Assembly (NCBI RefSeq): GCF_028858725.1
Contig: NC_084781.1
Coordinates: forward strand, 4,844,513 to 4,908,512
Reading direction: 5' to 3'
DNA length: 64,000 nucleotides
Source of the DNA: Colius striatus
Taxonomy: Eukaryota; Chordata; Aves; Coliiformes; Coliidae
Position 1 is the stretch's first letter, and every line of letters begins with the position of its first letter. Positions 1 through 13,861 of this stretch are shown here, piece after piece. Below the pieces are notes generated by a model that did not search any database, was not told where the DNA came from, and saw nothing but the letters and a program-made list of their open reading frames with translations. Made by a program: the position numbers and the translations under genes.

Positions 1-943
1 CCTGAAGGAGGGAGTCCTCTGCAGCCCCTGGCTGCTGCTGGACCCTGGGGGGCCTAGAGGGCTTGCAGGGAACTGCTGGCCACAGAGTTGTACTCCCATT
101 CCCTCATCTCCCGTTCCCTCCCTCCCATCCCCATTGCCCTGCTTGCTGCTGCTCTGCAGCCCCTTCCTCCTCTCTCAAGCTTGCCCTGCTGCTGGGCTCA
201 GCACTCCTGCCAGGGCAGTGGCTGGGAGCAGCCAGAGAGCGCTCACAGCCACTACTGTGGGTTTTGCATCCCGCTGGCTTAGCAAGACTTGGGCCCTCTC
301 CCACCTCTTCCTTTTCTTTCATCTTCCCCTGCTTCCAGGCTGTAGCTCGAGGCTGCAGCTGCTACAAAACCAGGAGAAATTTGCTAAGGGACAGCAGAGA
401 GATTTCCCACAAATCAGAGCAAGAAATGTTTTCTCTCTTCATAACTTCTTCTCCCCCTCTCTCGTCATGCTTTCCCCCTTTTACTGTCACCTCTCCCTGT
501 CTGGGACTCCTTCCCTTGCCAGCTGGCTCCTCTCCTCATGTCACTGCTGAGAGCACGAGGGGTTCCCTCTGAAGCAATGCTGCCTTTTGGCCTGCTCAGC
601 AACATGCCTGAGCAAGAGGAGAGAAAGTAAGGAAAAGGGCCATGGCACCCAGCACAGGCATATGCACGAGCTGGTCTGCAGCAGTCCTCAGCAGCTCCGT
701 CTCCTCCTCCAGGAATGGGAAAGGATCTACTGGAGCAGTATTAGGAGAAACTATATCACACATTCCCTTTTTCAAAATAGCTCAAGCTCCATCCTAAAGC
801 AAGCTAGAGAGATTTGTTCTCCCCAGACTCTGTATACAAGCTCAGTTATTCTAGGAAAGACAATCAGTCAGTTACAAAAGCAACCAGTCCTTATTAGTGA
901 CATTGATTTTTTTCATGCTAAATGAGACTCTCTCAATCCTCTC

Positions 944-1111
944 CTCTTCTCTTCTCTTCTCTTCTCTTCTCTTCTCTTCTCTTCTCTTCTCTTCTCTTCT
1001 CTTCTCTTCTCTTCTCTTCTCTTCTCTTCTCTTCTCTTCTCTTCTCTTCTCTTCTCTTCTCTCCTCTCCTCTCCTCTCCTCTCCTCTCCTCTCCTCTCCT
1101 CTCCTCTCCTC
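944..1111. repeat. Compound pentanucleotide microsatellite (CTTCT)n(CTCCT)n
   Basis: About 23 copies of CTTCT (about 945-1060) pass directly into about 10 copies of CTCCT (1061-1110). The array is almost perfectly pyrimidine on the + strand and purine on the - strand. The Ser/Leu-rich and Arg/Glu-rich frames across it are artefacts of the repeat. Confidence 0.97.
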
Positions 1112-3439
1112 AATCTGCATGTGAGCTCTTCTCTAAAAACCTTCCCTTTTACCTCCTGATGTTTCTGTGCCTTCCTTGAGCTTTAAAGCACTACTGCAGC
1201 CTGCTGAGGAGGGCTCTGGGCCAGGCTGCTCGATGATAGTTTGCTCAGTTTAGCGCTGGCTCCTGTCAGGAGGAGCGCTGCTGGCTGAACACACCGGCTG
1301 TGGCCATATGTGGTGTTATTTACAAGGGGAAGGGAAGAAAAAAATACATCTTTGAGGAAGATGAGATGAGAGAAAAGAGACACAGACAGAGTGGGATGGG
1401 AATGTGCCCATCTGAGAAAGTCATCCCAGCCCTGACAGCGGGACGACTTAGCACAGTTTTCGTGGAGAGGAACAGTGCTCGTAAACCAAGCTGTGAGTCT
1501 GCAACAAAGCCTTGCAGTGGGAGAAGGAATTGGACAGACTTCTGGAATCACTGCATGGAAGCTCTGCTACCAGCTGGGAGACTAATTTAGTTTCTGTTTT
1601 TGCCCCCTTCTCCCCATCCTCCCTCTTTCTGTCTTTGAATAGGAGAGCGGCACAGCCAAGGGCTCAGCTCCAGGCAGATTGTACAGGCTCGGATGGGGCA
1701 GGCTGGGTCACTCAGTGGAGGAGCAAACATCAGGGAAAGCTGGAAGGGCTTTCTTAGGCTATGCTTGAGCTAAAATGCTGGAGAAGAGCATAGGAAGTAT
1801 TTGAAATCCCCAACAGGTTCCAGCCTGTCTGCATCCAGCTGCATTACCTGTTGTGAAGCAGAGCAGCCCGAGGACTGCTCTAAATCCCACAGCAGCCGAG
1901 GTAGGTAATGAAAGCAGAGCCAGGCAAGGGCTGAAGCTGGTGACTGCTCTATTGTCTTCCTGCTGCTTAGCACAGCAGTGCTCCATTCTTTGACTGGTGC
2001 CCAGCAGCAGCACTGCAGTTTTGTCATCTCCAGCACAAGCAATCCCTTCCCAACACAGACGGTGTCAGTGCCCTGATGTGTGTGATGGGGGATGCTGTGC
2101 CAGCAGAGGTGCCACCTTTTGAAATAAGATATAAAGCCAGTCTCCTGACAGCCTGGACTATAAAAGATCCCTTGCCAGCTTCTGCCAGCGTTATCTTCTT
2201 CCCTCAGCCAAATTCCAGGTTAGAAACTGAACAAAGCAGTAGTGATGAGCTGCCAGTATTTTAATGAGCAGTTCCCACAGACACCTTCCTACCCCTGCCT
2301 GTGATGAAACGCTGCAGAGCAGGTGCACATGTGTGCTCCCAGAAAGGGGCTGTATTTACTTCTCACTTGTTCAAACAGCAGCAGTTACAAAAATCCTTTC
2401 TTGTAACTATCACTCAAGCAGGCAAGTGGCTTATTTGGCAAGGAAATTGTCATCAAGAGCAGTTGGCTGGAGATGTTTACACTGTGTTTCTGAGGGTATA
2501 ATGAGTGTGCTGATAAGATAGTGCAGGAACCAGCAGGTTCGAAATGAGGGGGAAAGATGTTGATGGGGAAGCAGCTAGCTGTATTCTCCAAGGTGTTTGA
2601 GAAATACTCTGTTGGCACCCTACAGAGACAATGGCATTTATTTCAGGCTGCTTAAGGACAAGGTCTTTCAAGGACGGGGGAAGCAGGACTGAGAGAGCTG
2701 GGATTTCCAGGGTCATGTTTTTCTACTCCAGGAAGGAATCTGGAAAAGCCCTTCCTCCTCCTTTCCACCACCACCAGCTCCAGGGACACAAGAGACCATC
2801 CCTCTGGGATGCAATCCAAGGCAGGTCCAGGCATCCACTGAACACTGGGCTTAAGTCCCCCTGGCTGAGCCCCGGGGACTCTCCCCACCCCTGGCAGGAC
2901 AGGCAGGTGCAGGGAGGCTGTCCTGGCCTGTCCTGCAGGGATTTCCCAGCGTGGCCTCATTCTTTGGAGGCCCTTTCCCCTGCAGGGCTCCTGACACCCG
3001 TGTGTGAGCCACGGAGGACACCTAGTGGCTGGCAAAGCCTGGAGTGCCCTGGCCCCACAGCATCCTACCCACGGGCTGCCCCAAAGATGCTCACCCATGC
3101 TCAGCTGGGTGCTGGCTGCAGGGAGCTCCTCTCTCCCACAGCTCTCCCTCAGCTTGCACACAAGCCCCATGCCCAGGGAAATTCCACCCTAAATGGATCC
3201 TGTGAAATCACACAGTATGTTAGCATGGAGGGAGAAAGTGAGGCTCAGCAACATGGGGCATCTCCAAGCCCACAGGCTGGTGGTGTGGGAGATCATTGGA
3301 ATGCTCTGTGGTGTGGGCATGTGGGTGTAGAAGGTCAGAAAGGAGGAATAAGCCCCTGCTGTGTACTCCCAAGCTGGACTTCCACATCTCATCTTCCCAC
3401 ATCTCACAGGGATGGGCAGGATAAGGGGAGCCAGAAAAT

Positions 3440-3590
3440 ATGGTGGTCAGTCACCAGTGTGTTCCCCAGGGCTCAGTGTTGAGGCTTGTTCTGTTTCATA
3501 TCTTTATCAATGGGCTTGGCAGTGGTTAGTGGTTGGACTTGATGAACTTAAAGGTCTTTTCCAACTGAAATGATTCTGTGATTTTATGAC
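3440..3590 (+). mobile_element. CR1 LINE 3' fragment, internally deleted
   Basis: The segment matches the remembered CR1 3' region: a GTTCCCCAGGGCTCAGTGTTG-like stretch from the end of the reverse transcriptase frame, a TTTATCAATG motif, then the terminal TTGGACTTGATGAACTTAAA, GGTCTTTTCCAACTGAAATG and an ATTCTGTGATT-like tail. The middle of the usual 3' segment is missing. It is a dead, 5'-truncated copy. It overlaps the end of a 283-codon open frame, which argues against that frame being a gene. Confidence 0.85.
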
Positions 3591-6016
3591 TCTGGGGGGG
3601 AGTCTTGCAGATGTGGCACAGGGGAGGGGGGAGGTATTTAGGCAGCCAGTACAGCTCCAGCAGCCAGCCTGAGGTCCTCTTCCATACTCCTGGGATGCTC
3701 AGAGAGCCCTGGTCTATCAAGAAGTCACCAAAAGCAGCCTAGGAGGGCCCTCTCCACTCACTGATTCATGTTCCCTTGCTGCACGGGCAAGATGTGAACA
3801 AAGAGTCAGGAAAAGCTGAGCACCAAAGCCTGCCAGGTTAGAGATATGGGATCCTTAGAGCCAAAACCAACAGACTTCCATCCATCAGAAACACTCTTTT
3901 ACAAATCAGCTGCTCTTCAGCTGGGTGGTGAGCAGTGTGCCCTCTCCTCAGCAGGACTGTGGGTGTTCTTTGTGCGTGTCCTACATGCACATCACCTCTC
4001 TCCCTTTCCTGCTGCCATGGGGCCAGGATCTCCAGGAGAGATACAAGGACGTAGACAAAGGCAGAGCTGCTGCCCCCTCCTCCCTCTCCTGTTGTGGCAG
4101 AGGTGGCTCTGCATGGCAATGTGTCCCCCTGGCTTGGGGAACTTGCCCCAAAAAGCTGTCCCAGCCAGGCTGGAGGGCAGGATCACTGCTGCCTGGGTAC
4201 AGGGAGCGGGGCAGTGAGTGTGAGACAAGGGCAAGGACACCCTTCCCTGCACCAGAAGGGAGCTGCAGCTCCCCAGGACCTGCAGCTTTCTCATCTTCCT
4301 CCACCCCTCTTGGCTTTCCTTCCTGGGTGCCAGCCAGCCCCATGACGCTATGTCAGGCTGCGTTTGGACTTGATGGAGCCTCAAACTTCAATGCAATTAA
4401 TGTAAAAAAGGCCAGCAGCTAGTGCTTGCATGGAGCCAACCAGAGCAGCAGGGACGGCTCCAGAGTTGCCCAAGCTCCAGGTGCTCCCTGCCCATGTGCA
4501 ACAAGCCACATCCCTTCTCCACTGCCTGGCATTCCTGCAGCCCACGGAGCTGCAGTGCCAGCACACGGATCAGAGCTGCCTGGGAATCTCCCCCACTATT
4601 TTACCCTCTTTCACAACTGTACCACCAACGAGGAGGCCAAATCCTGCCTCAGTGCCAGCAGCTTGCTGCTGGAGAAGCAGGCTCTACCAGAGGTAGTGAA
4701 GTGGGGAGGAATGCATGAGCTTTTGGGCCCTCTGGGTGCTGGGCACTTTCCAAAGCTGCAACATAGTTCTCCAACGTGACTGGCCACCCTGTTCTGCAAA
4801 GCCAGCATGCAGTCATAGTGAGAGTGCTGGCTGGCACGCAGGCAGTGTGGCAGATCCCTGGCCTGAGGCTGTGCCCCTTGCTGCCAGTGCCAGTGTCCAG
4901 TCTGCACCTTATTATGGGCTCTTAACTCACCACAGACAGCTGCTACCGCAGCGACAGAGCTGCCACTGTGTCTAGGGGAGAGCTGCACTTAGTAGCCACA
5001 CAGAAAGCCCTGCCCTGGGGAGGCAGGGTGGGATAGACAGGCAAGATAGTGGGCAAGGATGCAGTGGGTGGCCATGCCTGTGCCACCAAGAAGCCCACTG
5101 TCTTCTGGTGACCCTCTGGACTGTCCAGAAGAGCAAGGATGCATCTGGAGAGAGGCAGGAGTTAGCCTAGTGAGCTGTGATAGCAGGATGAGAAGTGAAG
5201 GCTGAGCTCCTGACATTTAACAGGGCTTGGGAGAAGGTATAAACAGGTGCTGAAGGACCGTGAGCTCAGTGTCAGTGACGTAAGAGCTACCCTGATCAGC
5301 CTGTCCCCAGATCCTTTCCAAGGCAAACATCAAACATTTTCCATCAGACTCTGCTCTCCTGGAATGCCAAATTTCACTCCCATTTGTGCAAGTCAGGGCC
5401 AGTGTTCACATGCACCCGTTCCCTTCCCAAGCCCCAAACACCAGGCAGCACCTGACAGGAGCAGATAAGGGACCCAAAAAGACAAGCTGTGTCAAGGACT
5501 CCCTGCCCCAACTCCATCTGAATCCCAGCAACAAAAACACAGTCTCTGTGCTGCTGCCTGGAGAAAAGCAGCCTTGCTGATCCTGTTGTTTTCACCTGGG
5601 GAAGGAGATGGCATAAAACAGTTGCTTCCCAGGCAATCACCACCACCATAAAATCAGAGGGTGGGATTCAGCTGCAGAGGCATGATGCTGACCAAGGGCA
5701 AGCAAGCCCAGGCAAGGCATGCTGCTCCTGATGAGTAAGAGTGGTAGAGGATCACCCTCCTCGAGGTCTGGTCCTGACCCTCGCCCTGCCTCAGCTCTGT
5801 CAAGCTATCCTGTATTTATGACAGTGAGTAAGGGAGGCTCAGGCCCCAAGTTCAATCTGTTATCTATGTTTGTTGTGATTTTTTTCTCCTTCCTTCTTTT
5901 CCCAGCATCTTCCCTCTTTTTCTCTACCCCTTCACCTCTGTCTCATTTTTCCCACAAGCTGTCCTATTTTATTTCTTCTGTATTTGCAGAGGAAAGGAAG
6001 ATGGGAGTAAATCAAG

Positions 6017-6042
6017 ACACACACACCCCCCCCCCACACACA
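6017..6042. repeat. CA / poly-C low-complexity tract
   Basis: A short ACACAC run is interrupted by about ten C residues and returns to CACACA. It is a simple repeat with no coding content. Confidence 0.8.
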
Positions 6043-7892
6043 TGCTGGATATTTGTCTTGCTCAGTCACTGAGTGAATAAGCATCCTTGTTTCAACATGT
6101 TTTCCCATTTAACTTCCCAGGGGCTTTTCAGAATGTGAATTCCTCTAAACAACCAGATACCAGAGCTGAGCTCACACTCATTTGCTGTGTATGGTGGCCT
6201 CATTCCTCAGGCTTCCCCCCCTCCTCCCCATCCTGCACTCCTAATTTCCAGGAATCCAACAATGACACAGACCAGGGCCCACCCACTGCTTCCCCCACAG
6301 CCTTCCTGGCAGGCAGGGAAGCCCAGCGAGGTCAGGCTGCAGCTCCCCAAGTGCTCTGCTGCCTCCTGGCATGACACAGCAGCAGCCTTCACATAGGCAA
6401 AACCTCTAGTGGAGCTTTCAGCAGAGGCCAGAAGCCACGGGCAGCTGGGACTTTGCCTGCTAGGGTTCTCGTGGGACTGCTCAGATCAGCCCTGCTGCCC
6501 TGGGTGGGTGATGGCTTCTGGTCCCTCTGAGCAACTTCCCTGGAGGGGGGGCTGTCTCAGGAGGCTGAGCCTTCTGCTTAGTTTCAACTTGAGACACTGA
6601 GGCTCTTGCATGAGGTGAAGAAAGATTTGGGGGAGATGGCGTTTGCTGTTACAGCGAGGATGACACTGTCCAGGGCTCGAGCTGATCCCACAAATCCCTG
6701 AGCTTGGCATCACCCCCAGCCCCTCACCAGCACTTGTGAACAAGCACAGCTTAAGGGGATGCAGCACCTCTCCCCTCCCAGCCCCGCACGCAGCACGCTC
6801 TCGGGGAAGAGGTTGCCCCATCCTGCTCTCCCTCCCACCGTGCTGGGCTGCGTGGTGACTACGTGGGCCTGGGCATCTCAGGAAGGACAGAGCAACAGTT
6901 TCTGTCTCCAGGACAGGCCAGGGCAGGGAGTGCTTTGCCATGCACGGTCCTCTGTGCTGCCCTTGCCAGAAGCAACCGCTGCCTGGAGGGAAGTTTGGCT
7001 TGATGTTGCCAAATATTGAGGATTTCAGAGTAGTTTCTGTGTTAGGGAGACTCTATTAATAGCTGCCTGTCCTTTTTCTTCTTTCCCTGCCTGACCTTGT
7101 TCTGCTCTTCTTTATCCATCCATGCTTCTCCTCTTTCTCTCCATTTGCTTCCTCCAGGCTTGGCACTGCATCACACCCTGTCCCATCAGCTTCACTTCCA
7201 CTCTCAGAGCTCGCTGGGGAGCTGGGACTTAGATCTCACAGAGGCAGAGACTCTGCAGAGGGAGCGAAGCTGGGTCCAGCTGCCAACCCAGGACAGCACA
7301 GATGCTTGGAGAGAGGGGACTGCGAACCACAGGATTGCAGGGAAGTGCAATCCTTCAGAAAGAGACTAAGGAGGAGCAAGTATAACCTTATAACCACCTT
7401 ATTTCACCCTTAACCAAATGCAGAGCTGCTTCGAGCTCCATTAGCACAGAGCCTCTGGACGTCCAGCCTGCTCAGAGCACGTGACACAGACTTGCCAAGC
7501 CTCATCCATCACAAATAAAACCCTTACCAGTGGTACCCTCAATCCTTTCCCAGCTTGGACTCCATCCCACAGCACCTCTCTCCTAATATACATCTCCAGA
7601 TATAGCTACATGACAAGCTTAATGAGCACAACTCTTCAAAGGGAGAGAAACCATCCCTGTGCTCAGGGAGCAAAGGATGATACAGCAGCCATAGCCCAGA
7701 TATGCCCGAGTAGCCTTTCCCATCTGCTGACAACACTGTAGAAGAAACCTCCTCAGTGGCTCAACTAATGGGATTGTATCTCATGGATCAGTAATATAAA
7801 CTCTGGAGGGGACACTATTTTTTAAGCAATGAGGCAGGGACAAAACGGTCTCTGAGGATTTCCAGTCTCTGCCTTTGGCTTGCTGGAAAACT

Positions 7893-7990
7893 AATGTTTC
7901 TCAGCTTTAGCAGGCCTTAGTTTCCCTGAGGTATAAGATGGAAGATGGTATTCTCCTGCTTTGCAGAGTTTGATGCGAGGCATTTCTTGC
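7893..7990 (+). repeat. Possible MIR-family SINE remnant
   Basis: The stretch contains CTTAGTTTCCCTGAGGTATA, AGATGG and a later CAGAGTTTGATGCGAGG, in the order of the MIR core (CTCAGTTTCC, TAAAATGG, CTCACAGGGTTGTTGTGAGG). The match is by eye and divergent. Confidence 0.3.
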
Positions 7991-10639
7991 TGAGATGCAA
8001 ATCCACAGAGAACTAAACCTAAAATGTAATTCCTGCTGCTGGCAACAATAGCAAATGATGCTAAAGGTTATCATTTCCAAGCATCAGGGAAAAAAGAGGA
8101 CCCTCACAGAAGAGCACACAAAGAGATCCTGGGGGCTATAGAGCCATGCTAGCACCTATACCCCAGGATCAAATCTTCTTCTGGAAGGAGAACAACCTGT
8201 TGCAGATGTCCAGATACCAATAAATTCTGTTCTGCCAGCTGCAAAGCAGAGAATGCTTTATTACTTCTTCTGTTGCCCTCAAAAACATGGGTTATATGAA
8301 CTGTGAATTTTACATGTCTGTCTCTTGTAGCATGCTTTGTTCCCAAAGATCCCAGAGCACTTTAGAAGACTATAAAAAGTCTGAAGCAGAAGAGAGAACA
8401 GAATCACAATCTCTCAAATTCCTACATGGAAGCATCTACAAAATCACACCTGCACGGTTATTGAAGCTGAACTGGAAACTGCCAGTGAGCATGCTCCCAT
8501 GAAGGCAAAGGACAATATGCCATCTTACAGCAGAAGATAAAAAAGCTCCAGTGGCCCTTGCCAATCCAACTAAAGAATATTCCTTCCTGATCTCAAATTT
8601 GGAGATTGTGTTTTAGTGCTGAGCAGACACCCGAGTGGTGCAACCAGCTCCACTCAGCTTCCCCATCCCAGGTTGTGCTGATCTCCAGTGCATGAAAAGG
8701 AGGTGGAAAAGAAAACAAAACCTGAAAACTGATGACACAGAAACCAATTTAATCATCAAAGGTGTGGGGGGGAAATTCCTTCCTGGCCTCTACAGGCAAT
8801 GAGCAGAAGCCTTGAAACACAGGCTTAATTAATTAATTAAAACCAATGTGAACATGGTGCAACAAGTCTTGTAAGCACATTGAAGGCATGCAGTATCATC
8901 CATACAGTTATGCAATGTGTTGATGGCTGTAGCAAGCTCATCCTGAATCCAATTGGGATCCTGGTGCCTGACTGTTTCAAAGGCCATCCCTGAACTTTGC
9001 TCCTGTGATGTCTAGAAATCACCTTCTAATTTCTAGCCTATATTTTTTTTAATGACAAATTTACCCTACTTGATCTTACACTAGCACCGTCTTTTAATTG
9101 GAAAAGATCTCCCTCTTTGGCTGATATTCCCTTTCCTGTCTTCCACATGAATTTAATGCTGAGTAGTCATTTCTCCCTTCAGCCTTTTCAAAGCTGAAGA
9201 CTCAGCATAACCACTAGAAAGGGGTCCTCCCCCAGGCAGCACATATCCTCCAGTTAATGCCTTTGTCCTGTCACACACCCTCTCACTCCTGCAGTGAATC
9301 ACCCTCCTGCACGCTCACAGAGTATCGTTGTTACACAATGGGCATTTATATCCTGCCTGTAACTTGTTCCAATAATTAAGATTCCCCATGGTCCAGCTCA
9401 TAGCCTGCAGGCCTGACTAAAGCCCTGGGAAGCTTGTGTTTGCCCTGCCATGGTACCCTGGAGGAGCTACTCAGATGCTCACGCTACCCTGAAAATCCAG
9501 GTCCACGTATCTGAAGCCAAATCCTGATCATCCTCACTGAGCTCTCAATTCAGCATCCCCCTAACGTGAAAATGCATCCCACAAACAGCTGCATCCCCCT
9601 GGTTCAGTTTTCCTTCCCTTCATCACCTACTCTAAGACACACAGCTGAGTATCACGTGCAGGTGGGGAGCCTAAATTGTCATAAATATCTGAAGTTTATG
9701 CCACATAAATCGAGTCTATCTCATGTAAATCACAGCTCTGAGAGTGCCTGCAGATCTGCTTTAACCACGCCTGCAGCACTGCTGGATTTTCCCCATGGGC
9801 ACTGTACCAGGATGGCTCTTCTATCAGGATGCGTCGCTGACTGAATCCGATACGTGTGAAAGCAACACGAAGCACTGAACTTGTTCTGCCTGCTCTGATG
9901 TTACACTGGGAGCTGGTTAATGCCTGCTCATTGCTCAATGGTGGCTTCATGCTTGATGGATTGATTTCCTCTGCTTTCTTGCAGCAGGAATAGCTGCATC
10001 CATTTCAGTGTAACATTTTCCAGGCTGTGGATTTATTTTATATAAAGGCGTAAGAAATGAGAAAGGACTGAAAATATGTGGGATGTGAAAAGGGAGTGTG
10101 GATTAGTGGGTAGAGCACAGAGTAGGCAATTAGCAGACAGGTTCACCGCTCCTAGTTTGGTTGGGGCTGCTGTGAGAACCGGGGCCAGTGAATCATGGGC
10201 TGGTTGATCTAATTCTCTGTGACTCTCCATGACTTCATCAGTCATTGGTGTTTGAAACTCTGCTCCGGAGTCTGTCTAAAGGAGTGCCCCAGGGTTGGCT
10301 TAACTGTTTCTGTTCTATTTAGTTTGAAATGGACTCACTTTCTTTCACTTTTTCCATCCCAGGGAGATTCATTTTATTTAGGTACCTTCCTGTGAAGATC
10401 CCTGAGCAGCACATGGCACAGTGGAAACCCTTCAGTACAAACACTGAACCACCCAAACTTACTGCTGCATATGCAGTTCGAAAAACGAAGCTGAAACGAG
10501 AACAAAACACAAAGTATTAAAAACCCTCAAGGATTTAGAGGTATCACAATAATGAAAAATAAGAGAATGAGTGAGCAAAAAGGTCTGTGCAGCAATTTCA
10601 TTGAAAAGGTTTCATTTCTGATGAAAAAGCGCAGCCGGT

Positions 10640-10785
10640 TCCACAGTACGTGCCTCAGTTTCCCTAATTGCCACATGGGCTTAGCAACTCAGACTTATTT
10701 TGCAAAGGTGTTGTCAAGTTTAATTTGTGAACCTTTGAAAAAGGCTCTGAGTTCTTCAGATGAAAGGCACTGCAGATGCCAAACG
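10640..10785 (+). repeat. Possible MIR-family SINE remnant
   Basis: GTGCCTCAGTTTCCCTAATT is followed by ACATGGGC and, further on, by TTTGTGAACCTTTGAAAAAG and CAGATGAAAGGCACTGCAGA. That order resembles an ancient amniote MIR-type SINE (CTCAGTTTCCC, AAATGGG, GTAAAGTGCTTTGAG, GATGAAAGGCGCTA). It is well diverged, so probably very old. Confidence 0.4.
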
Positions 10786-13700
10786 TGGGTGTGTGCTCTG
10801 AGTCAGAGGCACAGACATGGGCAGATTGTGTGATGGGCTTGACGCAGCGCTAGATAGAAGGCAGTTGTCCTCCGTAGGAAACTGGTACAAAAATCACAGA
10901 AGATGCTTACACAAGTGTGAACTCATGCTATAGAAATCAGGAGCCACCCTCTGGGAGGTGTAAAGATAAAGCCTGCAATAAAGAGATGTCCACTCTGTAC
11001 TTCAGCTTCTGAATTGCCTCAAATACACGTGTGTGCACAAGTCTTCTAATATGGTTAGAAACAAAGCATAAACTGTCTGTCAGGCTACCCTTTAACTCCA
11101 GTAGCCCTCCTGTGACTCCCAGGCAGGATTAGCCAGCGTTGGCACTGGTAAGACAACACACACCTCAGGTTTCAGAGAGGTGTGAACGGCAGATTTGCCA
11201 GGAGAGGCCAGAAATAACAAAAAAGAGGTGGGCCCCATCTGCAAACAACTTTTTGGCATGAAAACAACATGATGAGGTGTGATGAGAGCAGAGAGGTGAT
11301 GGGGAAAAGAGTGGGCTTGGTCCTTGGCTAAGCAGCAAAGCTGCCTCCCCAGGCTGCATGGCAGCAGAGGTGATGCCTTTCGCTCTTGCTGGTCACACCA
11401 GAGCCTGCCATGGTTCCACAGGTATTTGCAAGCAGGACGTGCCCAAGGTGCTAACACCAGGCAGAGTGAGCTGTGGTTGAAAGGGGACCAGTGAAAGTGG
11501 CATTACACAGAAGTGATTGGCAGCAGCAGGGAACGTTCCTTACACACAAGTGAGAGGCATCCTTTCTTTCTGCAGACTCGAGGGAGGTTCAGCCCAGACT
11601 ACTGGCAACCAGATTCTCCTTCAAGAAATACAGTTTGCATTTGGCTCCATCAGTCTGTATGTGTGCACATGCACACAGCCTCCCTTTTTCTGTCTGACAC
11701 AGGGCATTTAAGTTGAGGATTCTCCAAAACTAAGCAGCAAGGACAGATGCCACCCAAGCTATTAAAAAGCCAAAGCAGAACCTGCAGCTTTATGGAACAT
11801 ACTGACTGTCAAAGGCTGACAGGAGCCCATCTGAGTCTGATAGCTGCAGCAATTCTGTCCATGCAGAGGCACATACAAGATGGGCACTCTCCAGTAAGTC
11901 ACGTTGTGCCTGACCCTAATGCTTTAGCTCCTCCATTTGTTGCAGTACTGGCAAAGTGTGGCCATACAAGAATCAGTAATAAACCTCCTCCTGAGCCCAG
12001 TTACTCCTGACTCTGTCTAGAATAACTGGATTAAATTCATTTACTCTGAATTTGCATCGGCAAAAGCAAGGCTAAGAAAAAATCAGTCCTTAATCTTTTG
12101 ACTGCCTTACCTGCTCCAAAACCTTACCAAAGTGGCAGGAAACCAAGGGAAACCAAGACTGCCTTCTTCATATAGATGGTTTTTGTTATTAAATTATTAA
12201 CACTGCCTTGGAAAAGCTCTGCTGATAGTTCTCTGTACACGTGAAAACAGGTGCCTCCACCCTCCAGTATTTTGAATTACTTGGAGATGTGTAAGTGTGT
12301 TGGTGTTAGAAAGATCACCTCAGCTCAGGAAGCCAGGAGGAAGAGACACATGTATGTCAGTCAATCTCTTTCTTTTATGAAATTTGGTTTTTAAAAACTA
12401 GCATTGCCCTTTCCTATGCCAAAGAATGACTTCTGACTCACGAAAAACCGTGGCCACATTAGTAAAAATACCTGAATTAGAAATTACTGCAAGAGGCGTG
12501 TCCTTTCCCAACAACTATCACCCAAAGGAACACTGTACACTGAATCGTTTCTCATAGATAGAGAGACATAACGACATACAGGCAGGAAGAGGGGCTGCAT
12601 TTATCAGCCAGAGGTCCCAACTGCACTTCAGTTGAAGAGGAAAAGATTTTCTCTTTCCTTTTCTCTTGTTTCACACAGACAAAGCCCTTAGAAACAACAT
12701 CTGTAAGACAGGCGCTTCCTGGCTATCTCATTCTCACATCAGCTCCAAAGGGAATGCTGTTCCTGTTTCAGGTTGCACCTTCATTTCCTCCACACCTAAA
12801 AAAAGAGCTGGAAAATGCAGACCTGAATTTTTCCTCCAGTACTCAAGACACTTCCAACTGGGGTTTTGTTAGAGATTTCTAATGAGAAATTATTACAGGC
12901 TAAAAATCACCTTCTCCAGCAACACCACCATTGCAGGCTGCAGAAATTAAATTAGGCACAAATCATAGGCATGGTTAATTTACACCCTGGGCATTAATCT
13001 CAGAGCAGTCTCACTGAAATTCAGAGCATGATCTGTGCCAAATTGATATGATATGAGTGGAAGATCAACTTCCTTCTTTTGAAGCTGATGGAATTCACCA
13101 CTGCTTATAAAGAGCCCTTTTCTTCTGGAATCTTCTGTAATTCCAACAAATGGATCATTCCCCAGCAATACAGCTAGTGCAGACACATCTATTCTTAAAA
13201 CTCTTTCTCAGTTCTTTTTTCTTGAGAGAGAGACCTTGGCCATCCAGCTGTAAAATATTTCCTCTTCCAGATGTGTTACAGGTACGTCTCCCAGTTCAGC
13301 AGACATTTCTGGAAAGAGATACACCTAAAGCCTTATCTCAGTGAGAACACAATGAAACAGGCAATGGGGGTTCTATCCTACCAGTCACACTAGTGGAGAT
13401 TGCATGGCCTGTGGGAAACACAGGACTAGCCAATTTTTACATTGGGTCAGCTGTGTTTTCCTGATACATGGTTGAGCTATTTCCAGATCTAGATGGAAGG
13501 GGACCTTGCACAAACCCAACATCACAATCAAAATCAAGATAATAGGGTCTTTTAAACCCAGTATTATCCATATGTTTCCCCTCCCTGTTCTTCTGAATAC
13601 AGTAAGCCCTCGGGGGAACCCAGCTTAAGAATGCTTTATTCTAGGCGTTCATTTTAATTACAACCATCATTATATCTGTGCATGGGTATGACCCAGTTAA

Positions 13701-13801
13701 CAAACCCATCTCATGGTCTCTCTGACCCTGCCCATCTCTGCAAGGAGGTAACCTCAGCTCCTGGCAACACGGAGCAAAAGTATTTTGGAAGCAAGCGGTC
13801 G

Positions 13802-13809
13802 AACTGGTT
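13802..13809. promoter_or_regulatory. Grainyhead-like motif AACTGGTT upstream of the TATA box
   Basis: AACTGGTT fits the grainyhead-like (GRHL) consensus AAC(C/T)GGTT and lies about 55 bases upstream of the TATA box. A second related sequence, AAACCTGGTTAG, lies at about 13885-13896, close to the predicted transcription start. GRHL factors act at many epithelial promoters, which would suit TRIM29, an epithelial gene. Eight-base motifs occur by chance, so this is a suggestion only. Confidence 0.3.
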
Positions 13810-13861
13810 GCTGCATCTTAATGAAAATGGGTTTTTTTAAACGAGAAAAAAAAAGTCCATG

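Larger units (their letters stand above)
1..13860. other. Upstream intergenic region of TRIM29, no gene recognised
   Basis: No exon with recognisable protein similarity was found on either strand. The first 7 kb is relatively GC-rich, so it contains chance open frames (for example 2631-3482 on + and 2652-3170 on -), but these lack splice context, familiar domains or signs of codon use. The region carries a pyrimidine microsatellite at 944-1111, a CR1 3' end at 3440-3590, and short pieces resembling MIR SINEs at about 7893-7990 and 10640-10785. By human gene order this side should lead towards OAF and POU2F3, but neither is visible. Non-coding RNAs cannot be excluded from sequence alone. Confidence 0.6.

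Noticed and set aside
872..1179. Several Ser/Leu-rich and Arg/Glu-rich frames
   Set aside because: They are translations of the CTTCT/CTCCT microsatellite.
2631..3482. Open frame of 283 codons on +, with an overlapping 172-codon frame on -
   Set aside because: The sequence is GC-rich and Pro/Ser/Gly-rich with no recognisable domain, both strands are open at once, and the 3' end runs into a CR1 fragment.
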